Below are positions 9,590 to 18,650 of a DNA stretch of 64,000 nucleotides, piece after piece. Source of the stretch: Streptomyces nitrosporeus (lineage in GTDB: Bacteria > Actinomycetota > Actinomycetes > Streptomycetales > Streptomycetaceae); NCBI RefSeq assembly GCF_008704555.1, contig NZ_CP023702.1, positions 1,922,001 through 1,986,000 of the forward strand, in the 5' to 3' direction. The position numbers and the translations under genes were made by a program. Below the pieces are notes generated by a model, which saw only the letters and a program-made list of their open reading frames with translations, did not search any database and was not told where the DNA came from. Position 1 is the stretch's first letter. Each line of letters opens with the position of its first letter.

Positions 9590-11938
9590 TCAGCCGCCGA
9601 GGTCCACCAGGAGCGGCGGCGCGTGCTCCCCGTCCACGCGCGTGAGCGACAGGACCGCGTGCCCGGCCGGCAGATGGTAGGCCAGCTCCGAGGCCGACCA
9701 GCGTTCCCGCTCGACGCGCCGCACGGTCACCGCGTCCCGGGTCACGGCCTTGCCGGTGACCAGCTTGCGCAGCGCGTGCAGGGCGCGGGTGAACGGCTGG
9801 TCGGCGAAGACCGCGTGCTGGGCGACCTCCCGGGTCTCCACCCACTCCTTGCCCCAGACGTCGGCGAAGCGCTTGCCGTCCCAGGTGCTGATCCCGCAGA
9901 AGGCCATGCAGCAGCCGACCCCGCCGAGCAGCGCGGTGTGCAGGTGCTCGGGGACGTCGTCGACGGTGCGCAGGGTGAGGACGGCGCCCGCGTTGAGGGA
10001 CCGCAGCCTCCTGACGCCCCGGACGGTCCCGGCGGTGACGGCCGAGGTGGCGTCGTCCAGGACGAGGCAGACGAAGAGCGAACGGTCGGTGCGGGCGGCG
10101 GCGATCGCGGTGAACTGGGCGAGGACGAGCCGGGTGAGCAGCCGGGACGCCTCCGCGTGGGCCCGCTCCGGCAGGTCGATCCTGACCCGCAGGGGGAGGT
10201 GTTCCAGAGAGCGCAGGGAGAAGGGCCGGGCCTCGGGTCCGGTGGCGAAGAACGAGGCGAAGGCGGGCCGGTCCAGGAGCGCGATCCGGTCGGCGAGCAC
10301 CGGCCCGGGGTCGCCCGGACCGCCGCCCTGCCGGGTACGGGCGTCGAGTTCGCGCAGCATCGCGGTCCGGCCGCCGGCGCTCAGCGCCTCCCGCAGGGCG
10401 CCGACGGCGGCCCGGTCGCCGTCGAGGAGTTCACGGAGCGCCGGTACGCCCGGGAAGTGCCCGTGGACGGCGCGGTAGGGGCCGAGGAGCTGGGCGAGCA
10501 CGGTGGCCGCGCGCCGGCTGTCCAGGCCCTCCACATCGCCCACCAGCCCCTCCGCGAGCACGCCCGCCGCCTCGTCGGGGTCCGTCGTACCGCCGTAGAG
10601 GTCGAAGTCGTGGTCGGAGGCGGGGTCGCCGACGCGGACGACGACGTCGTAGGCCCCGTCGGGGCCGAGCGGCTCGCCCGCGTTGCCGACCGCCAGGACG
10701 GCGGCCTGGCCGGCGAGTGCCTGGAGGGCGAGGGACTCGACGACGGGCCGGACCAGCCGGTCGGTCTTCCCCGACCCCGGCGGCCCGACGGCCAGCAGGC
10801 AGGTGCCGAGCAGCGCGGGTTCCAGGGCGGCGCCGGAGCCGCGGCGGGCGTAGGGGTTGCGCGGGTCGTCGGCCCAGGCGCCGATGCGGACCTGCCCGGT
10901 GAGCAGGTCGTGGCGGGCGGCGCGCGCGGGCAGGTCGCGGGCGCCGGACGGATGCAGCGCGGCGGCGCCGCCCGCGCGCAGCACGGCCTCCTCCAGTGCG
11001 GCGAGCCGCTCGGGGTGGGCCCGGCCGGCGCTGAAGGCGCGGCGCAGGCGGGCCACGTCGACGTCGTTCATCCGGCCGGCGCGCACCGCGGCGGCCAGTG
11101 CCTCGGCGGCGTCCGTCCGCCCGGCTTCGCGCAGTTCGGGCCATGCGTCGGGCCCCGGAACCCCGGGGGCCCCGGTCTCACCGGGGGCGGGGGCCGCCGC
11201 CGCGCGGCGGGCCGCGAGCAGGGCGCGCCAGCGGCCGAGCCGGGCGAACGGCCAGAGCACCCCGAGGGTGATCAGGGCGTAGATCAGGTTGACGACGTTC
11301 TGGCTCTGGTAGATCTCGCCGCCGAAGACCGCGGCGATGACGACCAGCACCGGCCGGACCACCGGTACGGCGTCCTTCCAGACCAGGAGCTGGGCGAGCC
11401 CGGCCGCCGCGGCGGCGGCCAGGGCGAGGAAGGGCTGACCGCGGCCGGCGACGTGCCGCCGGAAGAGTTCGGCCCAGTTGCCCAGGCGCAGGCACCCGTA
11501 GACGAGGAGGCCGAAGAGCAGGGCCTCGTAGACCGTGAGCGCGTCCACCCCCTCGATCGTGCGGGGGCCGCCGGACGTGCCGATGTGCCACCACTCGCCC
11601 GGGGTGAACAGTTTCAGGGGCACCAGCCGGTAGGGCAGATAGCCGTTGCGCCACAGCGACCACAGGAGGAGCGCGCTGAGGACGGAGATCAGGGCGCCGA
11701 CGACCAGGGCCCGGTCCGGCACCCCCTCGGGCTTCTCGGGCGGGCGCGGTGTGTGGCCGTAGCGCCAGACACCCGGCTCCCGGGCCGGCCGGGGGGTGCG
11801 CAGCCACTCCGTCAGCGGCGGCCGGCCGGCGGCGGGGGTGTGGGAGGGGGGCGGTGGCACGGCGGGGGGTGGGCCCGCCGGGCGGGGCACCCGGCCCGCG
11901 TCCGTGCCCAGCGCGTCGTACATGCCTTCGGTGTCCAT
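9590..11938 (-). CDS. Membrane-anchored VirD4/FtsK-like ATPase
   Basis: A 782-residue protein annotated in Streptomyces as ATP/GTP-binding. A Pro-rich N-terminus (about 75 residues) is followed by several hydrophobic segments (roughly 75-95, 130-155, 165-195 and 205-230). A P-loop ATPase domain follows, with Walker A GPPGSGKT near residue 385 and a Walker B-like LVLDD near 640. This layout resembles TraG/VirD4 coupling proteins or type VII-type ATPases. No relaxase or secretion partner is nearby, and the gene lies in the backbone, not in the mobile element. Its role is unknown; some form of substrate pumping or membrane-linked DNA or protein handling is inference. It is divergent from gabT. 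Confidence 0.75.
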   Translation of the reverse strand: MDTEGMYDALGTDAGRVPRPAGPPPAVPPPPSHTPAAGRPPLTEWLRTPRPAREPGVWRYGHTPRPPEKPEGVPDRALVVGALISVLSALLLWSLWRNGYLPYRLVPLKLFTPGEWWHIGTSGGPRTIEGVDALTVYEALLFGLLVYGCLRLGNWAELFRRHVAGRGQPFLALAAAAAAGLAQLLVWKDAVPVVRPVLVVIAAVFGGEIYQSQNVVNLIYALITLGVLWPFARLGRWRALLAARRAAAAPAPGETGAPGVPGPDAWPELREAGRTDAAEALAAAVRAGRMNDVDVARLRRAFSAGRAHPERLAALEEAVLRAGGAAALHPSGARDLPARAARHDLLTGQVRIGAWADDPRNPYARRGSGAALEPALLGTCLLAVGPPGSGKTDRLVRPVVESLALQALAGQAAVLAVGNAGEPLGPDGAYDVVVRVGDPASDHDFDLYGGTTDPDEAAGVLAEGLVGDVEGLDSRRAATVLAQLLGPYRAVHGHFPGVPALRELLDGDRAAVGALREALSAGGRTAMLRELDARTRQGGGPGDPGPVLADRIALLDRPAFASFFATGPEARPFSLRSLEHLPLRVRIDLPERAHAEASRLLTRLVLAQFTAIAAARTDRSLFVCLVLDDATSAVTAGTVRGVRRLRSLNAGAVLTLRTVDDVPEHLHTALLGGVGCCMAFCGISTWDGKRFADVWGKEWVETREVAQHAVFADQPFTRALHALRKLVTGKAVTRDAVTVRRVERERWSASELAYHLPAGHAVLSLTRVDGEHAPPLLVDLGG

Positions 11939-12182
11939 GAACCGCTGCCCCCTGACCAGCCAGGTCCCGCCTTCTGCACGGCCAATCTAGTGCCTCGGCG
12001 GGCGGGGACGGGGAGTTCGGCCGGAGAGGTGCGGCCGCCGGCCCGGTGAGGCGGAGGGCCAGCATCTGTCCGCCGCGGACAAGGACACCCGTCCACCACT
12101 CCGGAGCGGAGCATGCCTTGTGGCCGCCCCCGCACCTAGCCTGCTGGGACAGAAGCGTCCGGAACACCCCCAGGAGTCCCGC

Positions 12183-13523
12183 ATGTCCGACATTCCGCAG
12201 GAGCGTCGCCTCGTCACCGCCGTCCCCGGCCCCAGGTCGGTGGAGCTGCAGGCCCGCCGCACGGCCGCGGTCGCCGCGGGTGTGGGCTCCACGCTGCCCG
12301 TGTTCACCGCCCGGGCGGGCGGCGGGATCATCGAGGACGTGGACGGCAACCGGCTGATCGACTTCGGTTCCGGTATCGCGGTCACCTCGGTGGGCGCCTC
12401 CGCCGAAGCCGTCGTCCGCCGGGCGTCGGCGCAGCTCGCCGACTTCACGCACTCCTGCTTCATGGTCACGCCCTACGAGGGGTACGTGGAGGTCTGCGAG
12501 CGGCTCGCCGAGCTGACGCCGGGCGACCACGCCAAGAAGTCGGCGCTGTTCAACTCGGGTGCCGAGGCCGTCGAGAACGCGGTGAAGATCGCCCGCGCGT
12601 ACACCGGGCGCACCGCGGTCGTCGTCTTCGACCACGGCTACCACGGCCGCACCAACCTCACGATGGCGCTGACCGCGAAGAACATGCCGTACAAGCAGGG
12701 CTTCGGCCCCTTCGCGCCCGAGGTGTACCGCGTCCCCGTGGCCTACGGCTACCGCTGGCCGACCGGTGCGGAGAACGCCGGGGCGGAGGCGTCCGCCCAG
12801 GCCATCGACCAGATCACCAAGCAGATCGGCGCCGGGAACGTCGCCGCGGTCATCATCGAGCCGGTGCTGGGCGAGGGCGGCTTCATCGAGCCGGCCAAGG
12901 GCTTCCTCCCGGCGATCGCCCGGTTCGCCCGGGAGAACGGCATCGTCTTCGTCGCGGACGAGATCCAGTCCGGCTTCTGCCGTACCGGCCAGTGGTTCGC
13001 CTGCGAGGACGAGGGCATCGTCCCCGACCTGATCACCACCGCGAAGGGCATCGCGGGCGGCCTGCCACTCTCCGCGGTGACCGGCCGCGCCGAGATCATG
13101 GACGCGGCGCACTCCGGCGGTCTCGGTGGTACGTACGGCGGCAATCCGGTGGCGTGCGCCGGCGCGCTCGGCGCGATCGAGACGATGCGCGAGCTGGACC
13201 TGAACGCGAGGGCCCGGCGTATCGAGGAGGTCATGAAGGGCCGCCTGGGCGAGATGCGGGCGAAGCTCCCGAACGGCGGTGTCATCGGTGACATCCGGGG
13301 CCGCGGCGCGATGATCGCGATCGAGCTGGTGAAGGCGGGCACCAAGGACCCGGACGCGGAGGCCGCGGCCTCCCTGGCCAAGGCCTGCCACGCCGAGGGT
13401 CTGCTGGTGCTGACCTGCGGCACCTACGGCAACGTCCTGCGCTTCCTGCCGCCGCTGGTCATCGGCGAGGACCTGCTGAACGAGGGCCTCGACATTCTCG
13501 AACAGGCTTTCGGCACTCTCTGA
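12183..13523 (+). CDS. gabT: 4-aminobutyrate--2-oxoglutarate transaminase
   Basis: PLP enzyme transferring the amino group of GABA to 2-oxoglutarate, giving succinic semialdehyde and glutamate. The 446-residue protein is a class-III aminotransferase with GSGIAVTSVG, FNSGAEAVENAVKIAR, the YHGRT substrate loop, the VADEIQSGFCRTG cofactor segment and the PLP lysine in TTAKGIAGGLPL. The ATG giving MSDIPQER is preceded by AGGAG at a good distance. With the two aminobutyraldehyde dehydrogenases and the aldehyde dehydrogenase in this window it forms a GABA/polyamine degradation route. Confidence 0.94.
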   Translation: MSDIPQERRLVTAVPGPRSVELQARRTAAVAAGVGSTLPVFTARAGGGIIEDVDGNRLIDFGSGIAVTSVGASAEAVVRRASAQLADFTHSCFMVTPYEGYVEVCERLAELTPGDHAKKSALFNSGAEAVENAVKIARAYTGRTAVVVFDHGYHGRTNLTMALTAKNMPYKQGFGPFAPEVYRVPVAYGYRWPTGAENAGAEASAQAIDQITKQIGAGNVAAVIIEPVLGEGGFIEPAKGFLPAIARFARENGIVFVADEIQSGFCRTGQWFACEDEGIVPDLITTAKGIAGGLPLSAVTGRAEIMDAAHSGGLGGTYGGNPVACAGALGAIETMRELDLNARARRIEEVMKGRLGEMRAKLPNGGVIGDIRGRGAMIAIELVKAGTKDPDAEAAASLAKACHAEGLLVLTCGTYGNVLRFLPPLVIGEDLLNEGLDILEQAFGTL

Positions 13524-13672
13524 CGTGTGCGGGCGCGCCGGACGCCGCGAGGCGTTCGGGGCGGCGCCGGCCCGTGCGCGGGTGAGGGCCTGTGAAGAAG
13601 GTGTGGGGGGCCGATGGCGGGATACCGTTGCCCCTGTCGGCCCGCCCTCCCCCTGACGTACGGTTTCCAGCG

Positions 13673-14491
13673 ATGAGAGAAACACCCCGCCCGCGGGAGA
13701 CCGCGGACGGCGCCGGGCCGGGGCTCCCCCCGCACCGTCCCGGCGGCGCCTCGGCGCACACCGCTGGAGCATCGCGCTCCGGAACTCCTCACCGACCGGA
13801 CGGCCGCTCGCCCCACACCCCCCGGGGCGCGCGGCATACCGGTCCGACCGGCCGTCCCGGAACATCCCCCCCAGTTCCCGGACGGCCGGTCCTTCTCTGC
13901 GCGCGCGTCACCGCGGTCCTCACGCTCTTCGCGCTGATCACCTGGCAGGTCGTGTCCGGTGGTCCGCTGACCGGTCCGGACGAGCGGATCAGCGGCGCGC
14001 TGGCCGGCCGCGGGCCCGCGGGCCCGGCCGAGTTCTGCGCCGACCTCGGCAACATGCAGGTGGCGCTGCCCGTGCTGGCCTGCGCGGTGGCGTTCGCCTG
14101 GTGGCGCGGGTCCCGCCGGGCCGCGGCCGGCGCGGTGGCGGCCATGGCGGCCGTACCGGCCCTGGTCGTCCCCCTCAAGCTGCTGACGGACCGCCCGGGT
14201 CCGCTGACCGAGGAGACCGGCTACTACCCCTCGGGGCACGCGGTCACCGCCGCGGTGGCCTACGGGGCGGCGGCCCTGCTGCTCGCGCCGTACGTCCGCC
14301 GTGCGTGGATGACGCCCGCCGCGGCCGTCCTGGTGACGGTCGCGACGGGCATCGGTCTGGTGCTGCGGGGCTACCACTGGCCGCTGGACGTGCTGGCCGG
14401 CTGGTGCCTCGCGGGGGTGCTGCTGCTGGTCCTCGGGGAGGTCAGTTCCCGAAGTAGGAGTCGAAGTTCTTCGAGAACTCCCAGTTGTTGA
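13673..14491 (+). CDS. PAP2-family membrane phosphatase
   Basis: Probable lipid phosphatase of the type-2 phosphatidic acid phosphatase family. After a Pro/Arg-rich N-terminal tail of about 70 residues there are about five membrane segments. The three active-site signatures are present: KLLTDRPGP, YPSGHAV and RGYHWPLDVLAG. The C-terminal run SSRSRSRSSSRT reads into the end of the convergent chitinase gene, overlapping it by 50 bases, so the natural end may have been shifted. I chose the ATG at 13673; a GTG at 13592 is an alternative but adds unlike sequence. Confidence 0.75.
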   Translation: MRETPRPRETADGAGPGLPPHRPGGASAHTAGASRSGTPHRPDGRSPHTPRGARHTGPTGRPGTSPPVPGRPVLLCARVTAVLTLFALITWQVVSGGPLTGPDERISGALAGRGPAGPAEFCADLGNMQVALPVLACAVAFAWWRGSRRAAAGAVAAMAAVPALVVPLKLLTDRPGPLTEETGYYPSGHAVTAAVAYGAAALLLAPYVRRAWMTPAAAVLVTVATGIGLVLRGYHWPLDVLAGWCLAGVLLLVLGEVSSRSRSRSSSRTPSC

Positions 14492-16268
14492 AGCGGTCCC
14501 AGTTGATCGACCAGGTCATCAGCCCGCGCAGGGCCGGCCAGGTGCCGTGCGTCTGGTAGGAGCCGCAGTCGGTCTTCTTCGTCAGGCAGTTGAGGGCCTT
14601 GGTGACCTCGGCCGGAGAGGTGTGGCCGTTGCCCGCCTGGGTGGAGGCCGGGAGGCCGATGGCGACCTGCTCGGGCCGCAGCGCCGGGAAGACCTTGGTC
14701 CGGTCGCCCGCCACCGGGAAGCCGGTGAGCAGCATGTCGGTCATGGCGATGTGGAAGTCGGCGCCGCCCATCGAGTGGTACTGGTTGTCCAGGCCCATGA
14801 TGGAGCCCGAGTTGTAGTCCTGGACGTGCAGCAGGGTGAGGTCGTCGCGCAGGGCGTGGATGACCGGCAGATAGGCGCCGGCGCGCGGGTCCTGTCCGCC
14901 CCAGGGGCCGGAGCCGTAGTACTGGTAGCCGAGCTGCACGAAGAAGGTCTCGGGGGCCATGGTGAGGACGAAGTCGTCACCGTACTTGGCCTTGAGGGTC
15001 TTCACCGCGGAGATCAGGTTGACGATCACCGGGGTCGTCGGGGAGCGGAAGTCGGTGTCACCGGTGTTCAGCGAGAGCGAGTGGCCCTCGAAGTCGATGT
15101 CCAGGCCGTCCAGGCCGTAGGTGTCGATGATCCGGGACACGGAGGAGACGAAGGTGTCGCGGGCGGCGGTCGAGTTGAGCTGGACCTGGCCGTTCTGGCC
15201 GCCGATGGAGATCAGGACCTTCTTGCCCGCGGCCTGCTTGACCTTGATCGCGGCCTTGAACTCCGCCTCGGTCTCCACGCCCGGGCACTCGGCCACCGGG
15301 CACAGCGAGAAGCGGATGTCACCGGAGGTGACGGAGGTGGGCTCGCCGAAGGCGAGGTTGATGACGTCCCACGAGTCGGGGACGTCGGCCATCCGCGTGT
15401 AGCCGGAGCCGTTGGCGAAGCTGGAGTGCAGATAGCCGACCAGGGCGTGGGCCGGGAGGTCCCCGCCGCCGCCGCCCCCGCCGCCCTGGGTGGTGGTGGC
15501 GCTCACGGCGGCCGACTTCGGGGACTCGCCGGCCTCGTTGACCGCGCTGACCTGGAAGCTGTACGCGGTCGAGGCGGCCAGCCCGGTGACGGTCGCCGAG
15601 GTGCCGGACACGGAGAGGACCTTCGCGCCGTCGCGGTAGACGTGGTAGCCGGTGGCCCCCGCGGAGGCGGTCCAGTTCAGCGGTACGGAGGACGAGGTGG
15701 GGGAGCCCGCGCGCAGACCGCCGGGGGCGGCGGGCACGGTGGCGGGGGCGCCGCCGGGGCCGACCAGGCTCAGGTCGTCGACGTGGTAGGCGGGCGTGCC
15801 GTACCAGCCGTGGGTGTAGACGGTCACCGAGGTGGTGGACGGGCCGGTCCGGAAGGAGGTGCCCAGCTTGGTGTACGAACCGGCGGACTGGGTCCAGGTG
15901 GAGACGTCGGTGGTGCCCGTGCCGGACGCGCCGAGGTAGACGTATCCGCCCTGCACGAAGGCTTCCAGGGTGTACGCGGAGTCGGGCTTGACCGTCACGG
16001 TCTGCGAGCACCGGGCGTTGTCGCTGCCGGCCGGGGTGGCCTTCAGCGCCTTGGCCCCGCCGTGCACGGGGCTGCTGACGACGGCCCCGCTGCCGCCCGA
16101 GCAGGTCCAGCCGTCCAGCCCGGCCTCGAAGCCCCCGTTGCGGGCCAGGTCGGTGTCGGCGGCCTGGGCCGCCGGCGCGGTGGCGACCAGTCCGGCGGCG
16201 GCCATCAGGGCCGCCGAACAGACGGCCAGAATTCCGGTGAATCGGGCGGGTGGTCCGGTGCGTTCCAC
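14442..16268 (-). CDS. Secreted GH18 chitinase with CBM and FnIII modules
   Basis: Hydrolyses beta-1,4 linkages of chitin outside the cell. The 608-residue precursor has a signal peptide (residues about 1-38, ending AAQAAD), then a carbohydrate-binding module (about 40-170, one disulfide possible between TCSG and ARCSQ), a fibronectin type III domain (about 180-265), a Gly-rich linker and a family-18 catalytic domain. The catalytic signature is LDGLDIDFEG, that is DxxDxDxE with Glu as acid. The GTG start has GGAGG seven bases upstream. The promoter carries a DasR-type operator, so induction by chitin or N-acetylglucosamine is expected. It converges on the PAP2 gene. Confidence 0.92.
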   Translation of the reverse strand: MERTGPPARFTGILAVCSAALMAAAGLVATAPAAQAADTDLARNGGFEAGLDGWTCSGGSGAVVSSPVHGGAKALKATPAGSDNARCSQTVTVKPDSAYTLEAFVQGGYVYLGASGTGTTDVSTWTQSAGSYTKLGTSFRTGPSTTSVTVYTHGWYGTPAYHVDDLSLVGPGGAPATVPAAPGGLRAGSPTSSSVPLNWTASAGATGYHVYRDGAKVLSVSGTSATVTGLAASTAYSFQVSAVNEAGESPKSAAVSATTTQGGGGGGGGDLPAHALVGYLHSSFANGSGYTRMADVPDSWDVINLAFGEPTSVTSGDIRFSLCPVAECPGVETEAEFKAAIKVKQAAGKKVLISIGGQNGQVQLNSTAARDTFVSSVSRIIDTYGLDGLDIDFEGHSLSLNTGDTDFRSPTTPVIVNLISAVKTLKAKYGDDFVLTMAPETFFVQLGYQYYGSGPWGGQDPRAGAYLPVIHALRDDLTLLHVQDYNSGSIMGLDNQYHSMGGADFHIAMTDMLLTGFPVAGDRTKVFPALRPEQVAIGLPASTQAGNGHTSPAEVTKALNCLTKKTDCGSYQTHGTWPALRGLMTWSINWDRFNNWEFSKNFDSYFGN

Positions 16269-16310
16269 AACAGCCTCCGTGCTGGGGGGAATTGAGTGCG
16301 GCCGCCGCAC

Positions 16311-16339
16311 AACATGGTCCAGACCAATCAGGTTGTCAA
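16311..16339 (-). promoter_or_regulatory. Chitinase promoter with DasR-type (dre) operator
   Basis: On the minus strand a TTGACA -35 box (16334-16339) is separated by 17 bases from CATGTT (16311-16316). Overlapping the -10 side is TGGTCCAGACCA (16315-16326), matching the TGGTCTAGACCA core known from DasR sites at Streptomyces chitinase promoters. Position and match imply repression by DasR, relieved by aminosugar phosphate. The GTG start lies about 43 bases downstream. Confidence 0.8.
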
Positions 16340-16383
16340 GACCTCTGGCGGCGCCTCGGCCCTCCGGCCCGGGGCCGGGTGCG

Positions 16384-17799
16384 TCAGCTGTCGAACCCGA
16401 ATCCCATCCGGTCCATGGTCCGCAGCCACAGGTCCCGGTGGCCCCCGTGGCGGTCCGCGCGGGCCAGCGACCGCTTGGTGAGGCCGATCCCGGCCCAGGC
16501 GAACGGCTCGGGCGGGAACGGCAGCGGCTTGGAACGGACCATGGTGAGGGCGGTCCGCCCGGTCGGCTCACCGGCCAGCAGGTCGAGCATCACCTCGGCC
16601 CCGAACCGGGTGGCCCCGACGCCCAGGCCGGTGTAGCCGGCCGCGTAGGAGACCCGCCCCCGCAGGGCCGTGCCGAAGAAGGCGGAGAAACGTGAACAGG
16701 TGTCGATCGCCCCGCCCCAGGCATGGCTGAAACGCAGTCCGGAAAGCTGCGGGAAATAGGTGAAGAACTGCCCGGCGAGCGTGAGGAAGGTCTCCGGACG
16801 CTGGTCGAGCGCGGAATTCAGCCGTCCTCCGAACGGATAGACCGCGTCATATCCGCCCCACAGGATCCGGTTGTCCGCGGAGAGCCGGAAATAGTGGAAC
16901 CGATGGGCGCTCTCACCGATTCCCTGGCGGTTCCTCCAGCCGATCGAGGCGAGTTGTCCCGCGTTCAGCGGTTCGGTCATCAGCGCGTAGTCGTAGACCG
17001 GGACGGTGTAGGGCCGCAGCCGCCGCACGAGGGACGGGAAGACGTTCGTCCCCAGCGCCACCCGGCGGGCCAGCACCCGGCCGTAGGGGGTGCGGACGGC
17101 GACACCCGGACCCGACCGGGCGAGGCCGAGGGCGCGGGTGTTCTCGAAGACGCGGACCCCCAGTCCGAGGCAGGCCCGCTTCAGGCCCCAGGCCAGCTTC
17201 GCGGGGTGCAGCATGGCGACCCCGCGCCGGTCCCAGAGCCCGCCGAGGAAGGCCGGCGAGTCGATCTCGGCCCGCACCTGGTCGCGGTCGAGGAAGTCCG
17301 TCCGGCCGAGTCCCATCTCCTCGGTCCTGCGGTGCCAGGCGCGCAGACCGGCGAGTTCGTGGGGCCGGGTGGCCACGTCGATCTCCCCGGTGCGCTCGAA
17401 GTCGCAGCGGATGCCGTAGCGGACGAGCGTCTCCTCGATGGCGTCGAGGTTCCGCTCCCCCAGCTCCTCCAGCTCCGCGATCTCGTCCGGCCAGCGGTCC
17501 GCGCCGTTGGCCAGGCCATGGGTCAGGGAGGCCGCGCAGAAGCCCCCGTTGCGGCCGGAGGCCGCCCAGCCCACCTCGTGCCCCTCGACGAGGACGACTT
17601 CCCGGCCGGGGTCCCGTTCCTTGGCGAGCAGCGCGGTCCACAGTCCGCTGTAGCCGCCGCCGACGACCAGGAGGTCGCACCGCTCGTCGCCGGTGAGGGC
17701 GGGGAGGGGCTCCGGCCTCTCCGGATCGTCGAGCCAGTAGGACCGGGGACGCGCGTCGGAAAGGGATGACGCCGCTTGACGCATGGCTTCGCCAGCCAT
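16384..17799 (-). CDS. FAD-dependent amine oxidoreductase (DAO family)
   Basis: A 471-residue flavoprotein with the N-terminal dinucleotide motif VVGGGYSGLWTAL near residue 50 and the family motif EVGWAASGRNGG that contacts FAD, then a C-terminal GYTGLGVGATRFGAEV flavin-binding stretch. It resembles PuuB/gamma-glutamylputrescine oxidase-type enzymes. It is the last gene of the polyamine transport operon, so oxidative deamination of a polyamine or its gamma-glutamyl derivative is the likely role. The start giving MAGEAMRQ has AAGGAG nine bases upstream; the ATG at 17784 is an alternative. Confidence 0.85.
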   Translation of the reverse strand: MAGEAMRQAASSLSDARPRSYWLDDPERPEPLPALTGDERCDLLVVGGGYSGLWTALLAKERDPGREVVLVEGHEVGWAASGRNGGFCAASLTHGLANGADRWPDEIAELEELGERNLDAIEETLVRYGIRCDFERTGEIDVATRPHELAGLRAWHRRTEEMGLGRTDFLDRDQVRAEIDSPAFLGGLWDRRGVAMLHPAKLAWGLKRACLGLGVRVFENTRALGLARSGPGVAVRTPYGRVLARRVALGTNVFPSLVRRLRPYTVPVYDYALMTEPLNAGQLASIGWRNRQGIGESAHRFHYFRLSADNRILWGGYDAVYPFGGRLNSALDQRPETFLTLAGQFFTYFPQLSGLRFSHAWGGAIDTCSRFSAFFGTALRGRVSYAAGYTGLGVGATRFGAEVMLDLLAGEPTGRTALTMVRSKPLPFPPEPFAWAGIGLTKRSLARADRHGGHRDLWLRTMDRMGFGFDS

Positions 17800-17846
17800 G
17801 GCTTCCAACTCCTTCGGGATTTCTTCCGCGGGGGCGCTCGCCCCCA

Positions 17847-18650
17847 TTATTTCTCCGCGCGGGCCTTTCTCCGGCCGGACACGGTCCGGCCCAGGACGAC
17901 GACGGCCACGGCGAGGACGAACATGGCTGTACCGATGACGTTGATCTGTACGGGAGTTCCGCGCTGGGCGGAGCCCCAGACGAACATCGGGAACGTCACC
18001 GTGGAGCCCGCGTTGAAATTGGTGATGATGAAGTCGTCGAAGGAGAGCGCGAAGGCGAGCAGCGCGCCCGCCGCGATCCCCGGTGCCGCGATCGGCAGCG
18101 TCACCCGCAGGAAGGTCTGCACGGGGCCCGCGTACAGATCGCGGGCGGCCTCCTCCAGGCGCGGGTCCATCGACATCACCCGCGCCTTGACCGCCGTCAC
18201 CACGAAGCCGATGCAGAACATGATGTGCGCGATCAGTACGGTCCGGAAGCCGAGTTCGGCCCCCATGTTGAGGAAGAGCGTGAGCAGCGAGGCCGCCATG
18301 ACGACCTCGGGCATGGCCATCGGCAGGAAGACCAGCGAGTTGACGGCGCCCCGGGCCCGGAACCGGTAGCGCACCAGCGCGAAGGCGATCATGGTGCCGA
18401 GCACGGTCGCCCCGACGGTGGCGAGGCCGGCGGTCCACAGCGAGACGGAGAGCGACGCGCAGAGGCCGGGGACGCCGCAGGGGTCCTTCCAGGCGTCCAG
18501 GGAGAAGGTCTGCCAGGCGTAGTTGAACCGCCCCTTCGGGTCGTTGAAGGAGAACACCATGACGACGAGGTTCGGCAGGATCATGTAGGCCAGGGTCAGC
18601 AGGCCGGCGATCACGACCAGATGGCGCCGAAGGCTTCGGAGCAGACGCAT
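17847..18650 (-). CDS. potC: Spermidine/putrescine ABC transporter permease
   Basis: Inner-membrane subunit of a polyamine importer, 267 residues with about six hydrophobic helices. The permease coupling loop is EEAARDLYAGPVQTFLRVTLP with the conserved glycine-containing EAA motif. FALSFDDFIITNFNAG is characteristic of PotC-type permeases. Its ATG shares one base with the potB stop codon (TGATG), so the two are coupled. A 47-base gap separates it from the FAD oxidoreductase gene downstream. Confidence 0.9.
   Translation of the reverse strand: MRLLRSLRRHLVVIAGLLTLAYMILPNLVVMVFSFNDPKGRFNYAWQTFSLDAWKDPCGVPGLCASLSVSLWTAGLATVGATVLGTMIAFALVRYRFRARGAVNSLVFLPMAMPEVVMAASLLTLFLNMGAELGFRTVLIAHIMFCIGFVVTAVKARVMSMDPRLEEAARDLYAGPVQTFLRVTLPIAAPGIAAGALLAFALSFDDFIITNFNAGSTVTFPMFVWGSAQRGTPVQINVIGTAMFVLAVAVVVLGRTVSGRRKARAEK

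Noticed and set aside
9590-11938. Conjugative coupling protein of a second mobile element
   Set aside because: There is no integrase, relaxase or att repeat around it; flanking genes are ordinary backbone genes.
13592-13672. Earlier GTG start for the PAP2 gene
   Set aside because: It adds 27 residues unlike the family; the ATG at 13673 is adequate, though neither has a strong ribosome-binding site.
11178-13865. 895-codon minus-strand frame opposite gabT
   Set aside because: gabT on the plus strand is unmistakable; the opposite frame has no start signal or domain.
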